From the NCBI GenBank assembly GCA_964410665.1, contig CAYPIE010000013.1, positions 30,983-94,982 on the forward strand: 64,000 nt of DNA, in the 5' to 3' direction. Positions 17,089 through 26,400 of this stretch are shown piece by piece. The DNA comes from CAYPIE01 sp964410665. GTDB lineage: Bacteria > Planctomycetota > Planctomycetia > Gemmatales > Gemmataceae. The first letter of the stretch is position 1. Each line of letters starts with the position of its first letter. Made by a program: the position numbers and the translations under genes. The notes below the pieces were generated by a model. That model made no database searches and was not told the origin of the DNA. It saw nothing but the letters and a program-made list of their open reading frames with translations.

Positions 17089-18375
17089 TTAGCGAGGCAG
17101 CTTGCTCTGCAGGAGCGAGTGGACTTCCGCGGTTTGCCGCACCACCAGGGCCTTGAGTGGGGCCAAGTAGCGGATGCTGCCCAACCCTCCCTGTTCACGC
17201 CAGCTTTGTGGGTCGATCGACTGCTGGATGAGGTTCACGATCTGGCGGGCGTTTTCTTGTTCCTGCAGTTGGCTGAGGTAGGGTCCCCATTGCACGGCAT
17301 TGCTGAAGGTACCGCCCTGGAGCAGGTCGCCCAGATAGTAGACGCGGGTGACCATCATTTGCTGCGCTTTGAACTGCGAGGTGACCAGGATGGTTTCGTT
17401 TTTGATGATGTAGGCCAGACCGAGGTCGCTGAGGATTTTCCGGAGGGCGGTACGGACACTAATCTTGCCGGCAACGATCGAGACAGGGGCATTCGAGGCA
17501 ATTTCGGACGCTTCCAGAGCAGCCTTATCGACAATAATCGGCTGACCGATCGTATCAGAGAGTTGCTGCAGAACCTGAGTAAATGGGGCCGCTTGGAATT
17601 TTAGCGTGACAGGTTTTTCCAGCGCCTTCAGTAAAGCCCGTTCCTTGTCCGTGAGGGTATCCTGAGCCCGCCTTGCCGTCTTTTCTTGCCAATCCTCGGG
17701 AAATTCCACATCCCCGTTGGCTGGCAGAGAAGACCGGTCGACATCGCGCAAGGCTTGTTCGACACGGCTCGCACTATCTTGCACAAGCTTCTGAGCATCT
17801 TGGATGCGAGTGGCTAGCGAAGCCCGTCGAGCCAGAACTTGTGCCAGCGGATGATCGGGATACTTGGCGAGCAAGCTGTTGACTTGTTGTTCTGCTTCCA
17901 CATACCGACCTGCCCTTTGCAGTTCGGCTAGTGAACGCAGTGCTGCTTGGAAGTCAGCATTTGCCTGGGCAGTGGATCGGGGCATTGGAGTAGCTGACGA
18001 CGTGCCAAACTGCGGCGTCTGGGTCTCTTGGTTCGCCGACGTCCGCGCAGGAGGCTTGGCTGCTCCCAGAGCAGTTTGGATGCGTCGGGTTAGTTCTCGA
18101 CGCTTCGCCGGGGAGATGGTGGTGTCGCGGTCGAGCTGCTGGCGGAGTAACTTCAGCGTGATCCGTGCTTGCCGCGCTGAGGTTCCCGGCACGGCAAGCT
18201 GTTGCAAGGCCCGATTCACCTCGAATTCGAACTTTTGGTCAGCAACCTTCTGCAAACTGTAAAATTGTTGAAGCGTTGGCGAGGAAGAGGATTGTCCGGC
18301 CGCTTCCGACAAAACGAATATTGCCAGAGAGACGAGCAACCCGGTAGAGCAACCCAGTTGGATTGTCGTTCGCAT
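17089..18375 (-). CDS. Secreted STN/secretin-N-domain protein, function unknown
   Basis: 428 residues. The start at ATG 18375 is chosen because GGGAGG lies 7 nt upstream and it directly precedes a hydrophobic signal segment (LGCSTGLLVSLAIFVL). The middle holds helical, TPR-like or coiled stretches (residues about 110-240). Around residues 255-350 is an STN-like domain, VTLKFQAAPFTQVLQQLSDTIGQPIIVD followed by TALRKILSDLGLAYIIKNETILVTS, the small beta-alpha-beta module found at the entrance of secretins and TonB receptors. No secretin channel or TonB plug follows, so it is a stand-alone periplasmic binding or assembly module. Planctomycetes carry many such proteins; the role is not known. Confidence 0.75.
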   Translation of the reverse strand: MRTTIQLGCSTGLLVSLAIFVLSEAAGQSSSSPTLQQFYSLQKVADQKFEFEVNRALQQLAVPGTSARQARITLKLLRQQLDRDTTISPAKRRELTRRIQTALGAAKPPARTSANQETQTPQFGTSSATPMPRSTAQANADFQAALRSLAELQRAGRYVEAEQQVNSLLAKYPDHPLAQVLARRASLATRIQDAQKLVQDSASRVEQALRDVDRSSLPANGDVEFPEDWQEKTARRAQDTLTDKERALLKALEKPVTLKFQAAPFTQVLQQLSDTIGQPIIVDKAALEASEIASNAPVSIVAGKISVRTALRKILSDLGLAYIIKNETILVTSQFKAQQMMVTRVYYLGDLLQGGTFSNAVQWGPYLSQLQEQENARQIVNLIQQSIDPQSWREQGGLGSIRYLAPLKALVVRQTAEVHSLLQSKLPR

Positions 18376-18600
18376 CCTTAAACCTCCCTCGGGGTTGTTC
18401 GGTAACAAGTAGGCCTTTCGAATAACGTATCCAGGGAGCTTGCCGTTTGCCAAATCGAAAGCAGCTCGGGAGGAGTCGAAGTGGGGAACATGGCATGGTG
18501 ATGCCGGCGTAACCTGTACAAGATGTCGAGCGCACCCGCACTGAGTTGAAAATTACATGCCAAACATCCCAAAATAGTCCGCGAGGGATCGCTTCGATGC

Positions 18601-18629
18601 TTGACGCGGATTCTACTGGCCGATACAGT
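18601..18629 (+). promoter_or_regulatory. Sigma-70-type promoter TTGACG-17-TACAGT
   Basis: The -35 hexamer at 18601-18606 and -10 at 18624-18629 are separated by 17 bp. Predicted initiation near 18635-18637 coincides with the first base of a nested hairpin. It can drive either a separate small RNA or a roughly 445-nt leader of csrA. Confidence 0.6.
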
Positions 18630-18634
18630 AAAAT

Positions 18635-18743
18635 GGTGTTTCAGCGGATGAAATGATCAACCCAGCGCCCCATTTACTGGGCTGAGACCATCATTCAGAA
18701 ACACCTGGACATCACACTAGGTAGAGTCACTGACTGCCTAGTG
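18635..18743 (+). ncRNA. Candidate structured small RNA or csrA leader
   Basis: Three nested helices: GGTGTTTC (18635-18642) pairs with GAAACACC (18698-18705), AATGAT (18652-18657) with ATCATT (18690-18695), and GCCC (18667-18670) with GGGC (18679-18682) around an 8-nt loop. A second hairpin, CACTAGGTAG with CTGCCTAGTG (one G-U pair), occupies 18715-18743. GGA triplets lie at 18646-18648 in an internal loop and at 18707-18709 between the hairpins. There is no reading frame of note. The function is inferred from the promoter directly upstream and csrA downstream; no U-tract marks an end. Confidence 0.5.
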
Positions 18744-18834
18744 TAAGGGTGCTGCGATTCGATGCGTTGACTCCAACGCCGATGGTCACTCGGTTCAATG
18801 CTTAGAAACACCCTGATTTATGCTCAAGGTATGC

Positions 18835-18862
18835 TCGGTAAGGTTCATTCGGTAAGGTTCAT
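18835..18862. repeat. 14-bp tandem duplication in the csrA upstream region
   Basis: TCGGTAAGGTTCAT occurs at 18835-18848 and again at 18849-18862 with no spacer. A looser duplication of GCATCAGGA follows near 18912-18935. Confidence 0.8.
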
Positions 18863-19080
18863 TCCGAATGGACCAACTCCCATCAACGCCCTCAGGCATA
18901 CCAGCCATAAAGCATCAGGATATGAAGCATCAGGACACGTGTTATCAAGCGATCCATCGTGAGGGAGTGTCAAGGCAGAGTTGCACAGGAAACGATCGGC
19001 TAACTTTGGTTGAACACGCCTTTTCCTAGTCCCGATCGGGTGAAGGCACCAATCCCCCTCCAGCAAAAGGATAGAGAGCG

Positions 19081-19299
19081 ATGCTCGTACTGTCCAGGAA
19101 AAAAAACGAGAGTATCGTGGTCAACAACGACATTGTGATCACGGTAGTCGAGATTCGAGGTGACAAGGTGCGATTGGGAATCGTCGCCCCAAAAGATGTC
19201 CCCGTCCATCGCCAGGAAGTCTACGATGCGATTCGTTTGTCCCAGGGTGGACCCGATGATCCCACCATCTTAGGTCATGTCGACGAAGACAACGACTGA
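19081..19299 (+). CDS. csrA: Carbon storage regulator CsrA
   Basis: 72 residues beginning MLVLSRKKNESIVV, with the conserved VRLGIVAPKDVPVHR core including the RNA-binding arginine. CsrA is a dimeric RNA-binding protein that blocks or stabilises target mRNAs by binding GGA motifs, often at ribosome sites. Its own ribosome site, AAGGA at 19067-19071, is itself a CsrA-like motif, and the 445 bases between the promoter at 18601 and the start contain eight GGA triplets, so autoregulation is plausible. A FliA-type sigma factor gene is a neighbour. The acidic C-terminal tail is slightly longer than the E. coli protein. Confidence 0.95.
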   Translation: MLVLSRKKNESIVVNNDIVITVVEIRGDKVRLGIVAPKDVPVHRQEVYDAIRLSQGGPDDPTILGHVDEDND

Positions 19300-19458
19300 A
19301 TCCACGCTTCCCCCGTATCCTACTATTTATCCTTACCTCCCGTCTTGCCAGAGACCGGGTTGTTCGATCTCCGCTTTCCTCGCTAAGCTGATGCATCTCG
19401 CCAGGCTGTTCCCTCAGTTTGATTAGATTATGCGACCTCAAGCGGAGAAACCATCGTC

Positions 19459-19842
19459 ATGCCCCCTCCCACTGTAGCCATCCTCGGGGCCAGTCCGGAT
19501 CGCCAGAAATATGGTAATCAAGCGGTTCGTGCCTATCACCTGCATGGCTACATGGTCTACCCAATCCATCCGAAGGAGACCATGATCGAAGGTTTGATAG
19601 CCTATCGATCCATCCGCGAAATCCCGACGGTTCGCATCGATCGCGTCAGCATCTATCTACCCCCAGCCATTGGCATTCAAGTACTGGAGGAATTGGTCGG
19701 GCTGGATATCGGCGAAGTCTATCTTAATCCTGGCGCGGATGCCCCCGAAGTTGTTGCCCGCGCTCAAGAACTCCAACTCCCGATCATCACGGGATGTAGT
19801 CTGATGGCGGTCGGTGTGGTCCCCGAGTCCCCAGCTTCCTAA
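19459..19842 (+). CDS. CoA-binding domain protein
   Basis: 127 residues of the CoA_binding_2 Rossmann family: VAILGASPDRQKYGNQAVR is the nucleotide-binding loop and LNPGADAPEVVARAQELQLPIITGCSLM is the conserved C-terminal block. Related to the CoA-binding part of succinyl-CoA synthetase alpha and to the YccU family, which bind CoA; the physiological role is poorly defined. A GGAG site lies 11 nt before ATG 19459. It is convergent with the sigma factor gene. Confidence 0.9.
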   Translation: MPPPTVAILGASPDRQKYGNQAVRAYHLHGYMVYPIHPKETMIEGLIAYRSIREIPTVRIDRVSIYLPPAIGIQVLEELVGLDIGEVYLNPGADAPEVVARAQELQLPIITGCSLMAVGVVPESPAS

Positions 19843-19868
19843 TGCTTCGTGTAGGGGACCGATCGCTT

Positions 19869-20645
19869 TCAACTACTAAACTCGGGACGTCGCTTGGCCA
19901 GTTGGGCTTGCAAACGTGAGACAATGCTGGAATGCATCTGGCTGACCCGCGATTCGCTCAGATCGAGGGTGGCCCCGATCTCTTTCATCGTCATGTCTTC
20001 GTAGTAGTAAAGAATGATAATGAGACGTTCATTGCGATTGAGGCCACGGGTGACCAGCCGCATCAGATCGCGATTTTGCAGACGGTGGGTAGGATCTTCG
20101 GCTTTCTTATCTTCGAGGATGTCAATTTCGCGGACATCTTTGTAGCTGTCGGTTTCGAACCATTTTTTATTAAGCGAGACCAACCCGACTGCCGTGGATT
20201 CGCCTACCAATTCATCGAGTTGTTCCAAAGGCACACCCAATTTCGTGGCAAGTTCCTCCGGGCGGGGAGGGCGGCCCAGTTCCGCTTCGAGAGCCTTGCG
20301 AGCTTCTTCCATTTTGCTCGCTTTGGAGCGTACTAGACGGGGTACCCAGTCCATGGTGCGTAGCTCATCCAGCATGGCTCCACGGATCCGCGGCACACAA
20401 TAGGTTTCAAATTTGACACCACGTTCGAGATCGAACGCATCAATGGCATCCATGAGACCGAAAACGCCAGCACTGATCAAATCATCCAATTCGACTCCAT
20501 CAGGGAGGCGTTGCCAGATTCGCTCAGCATTATACTTGACCAGCGGTAAGTAGCGTTCCACCAAGCGATTGCGGAGTGGTACCGCCCGAGTCGCCTGATA
20601 ATCCCGCCACAGTTGCTGAACCTCATGTTCGAGCTGACTCACCAT
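19869..20645 (-). CDS. fliA: FliA/WhiG-type RNA polymerase sigma factor (sigma-28 group)
   Basis: 258 residues from ATG 20645, which has GGGAGG 7 nt upstream; the frame is open further upstream but without signals. Region 2 is clear (YLPLVKYNAERI, DLISAGVFGLMDAIDAFD, FETYCVPRIRGAMLDELR), followed by region 3 and region 4 with the helix-turn-helix MTMKEIGATLDLSESRVSQMHSSI. This is the motility/sporulation-type alternative sigma group that lacks regions 1.1 and 1.2. In other bacteria it drives late flagellar genes and is often linked to csrA, as here. No flagellar structural gene is in the window, so its regulon is inferred. Confidence 0.92.
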   Translation of the reverse strand: MVSQLEHEVQQLWRDYQATRAVPLRNRLVERYLPLVKYNAERIWQRLPDGVELDDLISAGVFGLMDAIDAFDLERGVKFETYCVPRIRGAMLDELRTMDWVPRLVRSKASKMEEARKALEAELGRPPRPEELATKLGVPLEQLDELVGESTAVGLVSLNKKWFETDSYKDVREIDILEDKKAEDPTHRLQNRDLMRLVTRGLNRNERLIIILYYYEDMTMKEIGATLDLSESRVSQMHSSIVSRLQAQLAKRRPEFSS

Positions 20646-21296
20646 TGGGATCCTCCCTGATGATGAGAAATTCTCCTCCACGCCAGAGAGGTCGATCGTG
20701 ATTGCGAATCGGTTTCCCGACCCGGAACCACGCCCCCGGCCTCTGCTTATCGAGCCAGCGAGCCCATTGGCCAGCGTGTTCCCCTCACGCATTGGCCAAA
20801 GCCATCGCTGTCCACAAGTGGCGTGAAGAAGATCCCCCAATCCCCCGGAGCGGCCGCTATCCTGAAACCGCTGTGCTGATGGTTATCGACACGACCGCGC
20901 GGGTCGCTACAACCAAAGCCACATTTTGCGGATGCTGCGTTTCATTCCCTTCCGAAGTCGTCGCAGTCCCTCGCCATGGGCGGGGGATTCGGCAGAATTA
21001 TGTGGTCGTCGAGTCACATTTCCATTCAGAGGCATGCCCTTACCTGGCGCGGGAGATTTTGTCTAGGCGAACTCCTACGCCAGGGCTCCGCCCAAATTAC
21101 CTAGTTGATTCAGTTTAGGCATGATTTCCGGGCAAAATTGAGGGAGGATTTTTGTCAGAAGTAAAAAAGAGGTTTGACGGGCTTGAGAAATTGAACTAGA
21201 GAAAAGTAAAATACCTCCAGTTCACGTTGGAGTAAAACTCAACCGTCACAATTCGCCAACCTCCGCCTGCGTTGAGATCCTTGCGAGGAAAAAACC
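20646..21296 (+). other. Intergenic region with a possible kinase promoter
   Basis: Lies between divergent genes. A TTGACG (21174-21179), 17-bp spacer, TAGAGA (21197-21202) arrangement precedes the histidine kinase start by about 95 bases and is a weak promoter candidate. No convincing gene was seen in the rest. Confidence 0.35.
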
Positions 21297-22493
21297 GTGC
21301 CGACCACAGAAGCTGTTACCCTTGAAAGCGCGGTGAGCTTGTTCTCGCGATTATTGTCCGCGTCGACGGCAATTCGACCATTGCGCGAACTCCTCGCCGA
21401 GCTCTCCACCTTGTTCGGCCTGGGAGGCGTTGCAGCCCGCTGGCCCTTGGAAGGATCCGCTACGGTATTGATCTCCAGTCAGCGTTCCCCACTGAATCCA
21501 GACATTTTTGCCCTGATCAATGGCAATCCCCAGGAAGTCCGTCGGGCGCTCAGTGAAGGACAAACGGTTCCGGTGGAAACCACCGATGGTCGTCATTGCT
21601 TGATCACTCCGCTGGCGATTCCCGGCCGCGAATCGGGCGCCGTCTGGCTGGAACAGTTTACGCCCGTGCAGTGGGCCGAGCAGGATCATCAACTGGTCAT
21701 CTTCCTTAGTCAGTTATTGCCCCGCACAGAGATTCTTGCCCAACAACCCGGCGCAGCCATCGACCAAACCCGGCTCCTGCAGCGTCTCCAAGACGCCTCG
21801 ATCGTTGCCGGACGGATGGCACACGATTTTGACAATATCTTGACGGGCATCCTTGGATTCACCGATTTGACCCTGGCCATGCTGCCTCATGGCTCTCAAC
21901 CGCATCAATACCTCACCGAAGTCAGTAAGGTGGGGCAGCGCGGCATCGTGTTTACCCAACAGCTACACCAACTGAGTCGGAGTGGTCAGGCCCGACCACA
22001 AGCCTCGCACCTGCACGAAGTGTTGCGTGGTGAGGAGGCTCGCTTGCGGCAAAATGGTCGGGCCAATGTTCAGCTGCAACTGCAAATCCCACCCGACCTG
22101 CCGCCCATTGCCGTGGAGTCGACGCCCTTGTCGGTGGTGTTTAACCACATCATTGATAATGCCGCTGAAGCCATTCCCAATCAGGGGCAAATTACGGTCC
22201 GCGCCAACCCGATCCAGGTTTCGGCCGGACTAGCCGGCTCGTTCCTGGGCAAGGTCGCTCCCGGGGAGTGTGTCGAAGTCCAGGTAATCGACTCTGGTAC
22301 CGGCATGACCGCCGAGATTCGGGCCAAGCTCTTTGTCGAGCCCTTCTTTACGACGAAGGTTCGTCACCGTGGGCTTGGACTGGCCATCGTGTACCGTATC
22401 CTGCATGCCCATCATGCCGGTATCCAGATCAATCCTGCCTCGCCCCATGGAACCAATGTCCGGATGATTTTCCCGATTGCGCAAAATCGCTAG
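21297..22493 (+). CDS. Sensor histidine kinase with GAF-like input domain
   Basis: 398 residues starting at GTG 21297 with GAGGA just upstream. Residues 1-150 resemble a GAF sensor domain. The H-box is RMAHDFDNILTGILGFTDL (His near 176). The HATPase part has the N box HIIDNAAEAI, G1 box VIDSGTGM, F box EPFFTTK and G2 box GLGLAIV. There is no membrane segment, so it is a cytosolic kinase. The response regulator gene follows 69 bases later on the same strand and is the expected phosphate acceptor. The signal is unknown. Confidence 0.88.
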   Translation: MPTTEAVTLESAVSLFSRLLSASTAIRPLRELLAELSTLFGLGGVAARWPLEGSATVLISSQRSPLNPDIFALINGNPQEVRRALSEGQTVPVETTDGRHCLITPLAIPGRESGAVWLEQFTPVQWAEQDHQLVIFLSQLLPRTEILAQQPGAAIDQTRLLQRLQDASIVAGRMAHDFDNILTGILGFTDLTLAMLPHGSQPHQYLTEVSKVGQRGIVFTQQLHQLSRSGQARPQASHLHEVLRGEEARLRQNGRANVQLQLQIPPDLPPIAVESTPLSVVFNHIIDNAAEAIPNQGQITVRANPIQVSAGLAGSFLGKVAPGECVEVQVIDSGTGMTAEIRAKLFVEPFFTTKVRHRGLGLAIVYRILHAHHAGIQINPASPHGTNVRMIFPIAQNR

Positions 22494-22562
22494 GCAATCT
22501 TCCTCACGACGTCTAGAAAAACATACATTGAACTTGATTTCATCGGCTGAGGAGACGGATTG

Positions 22563-23303
22563 ATGCCACCCCCGACCAATGATGCCTTTGCCCCTGCTCC
22601 GGCCGCGAGTGCTTTGCGTAGCCCCACCAGCGGACTGGGAGAACTCCAGTCTGCGGGCGAGATCCGCATCCTAATTCTTGACGACGATACCTCAACCTGT
22701 GCGTTGATTCAGGCCGCCTTGGCCAATAATGACTTTCGCATCGATTCGATTTCCGACCCTACTCTGATCGAGATGCAGCTCCGTTCGAAATCCTCAGTCG
22801 ATGATCCCAACAAGAAAAAAGATGAGGATGGTTACCACCTCATCATCATGGACTATGTGCTGCCCGGACTCGAGCCTGACCAGGTTTTTGGCTGGATTCA
22901 CCACTATCATCCCGATGCCAGTGTCATTGTGGTGACTGGCTATCCCTCGGTTGATAGCGTCTTAAAGAGTCTCCGCGCCCGCACCTATGACTACCTGTCG
23001 AAACCGTTCCAGATTGACCAGTTACGCGAAATTGTCATCCGTTGCCTGGAACACAAGGGCTTGCTGCGAATGACCGAAGAGCGGCTCAAGGAATCGCTCG
23101 GTGCGGCCATCCGCGATCGCCGCAAGGCACTGGGGCTGACCCTACAGCAGATGTCCCATCGCACCGGCGTATCACTGGGGTATCTGTCACAGATTGAACT
23201 GGGCAAAAACTCTGCCTCGATCGAAACGCTTTATCGCATTTGCCTAGCCCTAGGCATCAAGATGGCGGACCTATTTCAACATGTGCAGAATGAGCGCGTC
23301 TGA
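22563..23303 (+). CDS. Response regulator with receiver and XRE-type helix-turn-helix domains
   Basis: 246 residues from ATG 22563 (GGAG upstream). Residues 35-165 form a receiver domain: acidic pair in LILDDDT, phospho-acceptor Asp in IIMDYVLPG, VVTGYPS and SKPFQ. A lysine-rich insertion (DDPNKKKDED) precedes the acceptor strand. Residues 180-240 are a Cro/C1-type HTH (LGAAIRDRRKALGLTLQQMSHRTGVSLGYLSQIELGKNS). Receiver-XRE pairing is much rarer than OmpR, NarL or NtrC outputs. It is cotranscribed with the kinase upstream in all likelihood; target genes are unknown. Confidence 0.88.
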   Translation: MPPPTNDAFAPAPAASALRSPTSGLGELQSAGEIRILILDDDTSTCALIQAALANNDFRIDSISDPTLIEMQLRSKSSVDDPNKKKDEDGYHLIIMDYVLPGLEPDQVFGWIHHYHPDASVIVVTGYPSVDSVLKSLRARTYDYLSKPFQIDQLREIVIRCLEHKGLLRMTEERLKESLGAAIRDRRKALGLTLQQMSHRTGVSLGYLSQIELGKNSASIETLYRICLALGIKMADLFQHVQNERV

Positions 23304-23352
23304 GTCGCCCAAGGATATGCTCCGCGAAGCGTTCGCGTCTTGTCACAACCGC

Positions 23353-23390
23353 CCGGAAGCGGGTAGCGGTATGAGCGTCTCCGCTTCCGG
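23353..23390. terminator. Hairpin between convergent genes
   Basis: CCGGAAGCGG (23353-23362) pairs exactly with CCGCTTCCGG (23381-23390) over an 18-nt loop, between the response regulator stop and the 3' end of the giant minus-strand gene. Confidence 0.6.
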
Positions 23391-23403
23391 ACGATGAGAT
23401 TTG

Positions 23404-26400
23404 TTAGGCCACGAAGACAGCAAACAGCCCCTCTTCCTCGTCTTCGCCCTCCTGTGCACCGCTTTGCCCGATCAACAGCTCATCCTGAGCTGGAGTCGCC
23501 CAGATCAGTGGTGCTGCGGACGAATCGAGCTTTCCCGTGGGCATCAGCGTCGTCTCCGGTTCCTGATTGCCCAAACCCATTCCGTGATTGCCGTTCGTCG
23601 GTGTGTTCACCAGGCCAAAGACCAAGGCCGGCCCGTCCTCCGAGCCCGATTGTTCGGCAACCGAAGCTCCCTCAGGAAGAATGGTGACTCGACCATCGAC
23701 CGCATCAATGCCATTGGTCGGTGCCGGGATCAGGATCAACGACTCGCCCGCAGCGTTATAAAGCGCGGTGGTCGTCCCTTCAAACGCCATGAGGTTCAAG
23801 TAGCCATCGCCCGTCGCTCCTGGGTTTACCGTCAGGTCAAAGCGGAACAGTTCCCCAAGTGCACCATAAGCCAGATCCAGCCCAGGTCCAAAGGCCACCG
23901 CTTGGAAGATCACCCGCCCAGGAACCTCCATATTGAAGATGCTCGCGAAGCCATCGCCGAGCAGCGTCCCCAGTTGAGGTGCGGTAATCGTAAACACGCT
24001 TGGATCGTAAGTGATTACCACGGCAGCACTACTCAGATTAATCCCCGACCGATCGGTCACCTCCAGCTCAATTGGAACCGAGATAGTGCCTCCCGGGACG
24101 GCTTGCAGGTCCTGAGCAATGTAGAGCTTCGGATCCGGCCCTTGTGCCGTGGGTAGATCGAGCAAATTCGGAATCGCCGGGATCTCATCCACAACGCGTT
24201 GGGCTGCCTGCTGCAACACCAGAATTACATCGGAGACTTGAACCCGCTGATCGCCGTTGATGTCCCCAATGATATTGGGATCGACCAGCGGTGCGTTGAC
24301 AAAGCCACGGGTTCGCTGCGCGGCGTAGTTGAGCTGCAAGGAGACGTCATTGACCTGGATCTTGCCATCGCCGTCGATGTCGCCCAGATACTGCACCATA
24401 TGCACCGCATCGTCGGCGCTGGCGCCAATTTGGCCGTCGTTGATCACCACTTCGGTGATGTCGAGGATCTGCTTGGCCGCGTAAGGAGCATCCTCAGGAA
24501 TGGTCGCGATCAGCCGCCCCAGATCAAGAGGACCGGCCGGCAAGGGAATTGGGCTGGTGAGGGTCAACACCATTTGTCCCGGCTGGCTGCTCTCGGTGCT
24601 CAACGCCGCTCCTTCGGGGAGCGCTGTTCCCGGCAGCACGTCGTTGATCGCTAGGAGGGCCGGGTCATAGCTCAGCGACAGGCTCAGGGTAGTGATCCCC
24701 GCCCCATTACTCAGGGACAGCGGGACCCCGGTCGTGTCCGCGGGGTAGTTCACGGCCTGACCGGTTCCACGAACCAGATCAGGGATGCCGACCACCACCT
24801 CGCGGGGCCGTTCGATGGTGAACAGCGAGCCGTAGTCGCCTCCGGGCAGGCCATCGTCATCGCCATCGAGGAGGGTGCCATCGGTCATACGAAATCCATC
24901 TGCGGCACTACGGAGGGTCAGATGATAGAATCCCGACGTTGGAATCCCGCCGGTGGCCACGAAAGTCAGCGACTTGTAGTCCTCCGCCAGGAACACGGTG
25001 CCCCGCAGTGGCATACCGGTCTCATGCGACATCACCGTCAAATCGGCTAAGCCATAGGCGCCATTGGCGTCGTAGAGATTCAGTACCTCCGGATCGAAGG
25101 GTTGGCTAAAGGTCACCGTCACTCCGGTGCTGGTCGGCACCAGGTCCATGACTTCCAGCATCTGCGGCGCGGCGGCCTCAACCGTGACGGTGGCGGTTGC
25201 CGTCGCCGTCATCCCGTTGCCGTCGTTGACGGTATACATAAAGGTGTCGATCCCGGTGAAACCAGCATTCGGGGTGTACTCCGCATGGTTGTCGACCATG
25301 CGAATACGGCCATTGACCGGCGTGCTCACGGTGGCCAGTTGCAGGCTATCGCCATCGGGATCGGTGTCGTTGGCCAGTACATCAAGGCCGTAGCTTTGAC
25401 CTGTTGCGACGGTGAACGCATCGTCAACAGCGATCGGCTGCTCATTGACGTTGGTGATGGTGATGGTCAGCGTTTGGGTGGTTGTGGCCTCGCCATCGCT
25501 GACTTCGATGATCGCGACATAACGGTTATCGCCGTCCGCGTCGACGGGAGCCTCGTAGTCCGGTGCCTCCGCAAAGGTAACCGCCCCGGTATCGAGATCC
25601 ATGTTGAACAAGTCAGCATCCGCCCCAGAGAGGCTGTAAGTCAGCGTCTGGGTGATAGCGTTGGGGTCGCTGGCCAGCACCGTAGTGACCGCCGTGCTAT
25701 TCTCGGCGATACTGAGCTCAACCTCGGGGACGCCGTTGTTGCTTAGGATCCGCGGCGGAGTGTTGCCTAGGTTGACGACAAACACATCGGTCCGCTGGTT
25801 AGTATCGTTGGCCACAAAGTTGCTGGCTTCACTCTGAAAGGTGATGAACTGGCCGTCTGGACTGATCATTGGCCCGAACGAGGGGGCATTGCCCACAGAG
25901 TCTTCGGCCTCATAGCTGATCAATGTGATCTGGCCGGTGGCGTCGAAGAGATACACATCACTCACCTGGTTGGTGTCGCCAAGCTCCGGTTGGTCGAAGG
26001 CCGTGGTGTAGGCCAAGAAGTAGCCATCATAGCTCAGGGCAAGGTCCTGAGCCCCCGGCAGATCCAGTCGAGTGGTTTGGCCAGTCACCAGATCGCGGAC
26101 GAACACATCGGCAGCGTCGTTGGTGTCGTTGGCCACCAGATTGCTGGCCTCACTGATGAAAGCGGCGAAGCGGCCATCCCCACTAAGGGTAATTCCCTGG
26201 GAAGCCCCGTCACTCGGCTCACCTGTGGGGGTCTGGCTGATCACCTGAAAGGTCTGCGTCTGGGTATTGTAAACACCGACCTCGGTGGTCAGATCCTCCC
26301 GAGTAAAGGTGACACCGAGATAACTGCCATCGAAGCTGATGCTACCGATCGACTCGTTGCCGATCACCTCGGTGGGAGGGCTGAAACGCTGGATTGCTCC

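Noticed and set aside
20646..20840. N-terminal extension of the FliA-type sigma factor
   Set aside because: The open frame continues upstream, but the ribosome site and family length both support ATG at 20645; the extra part is low-complexity Gly/Arg/Ser.
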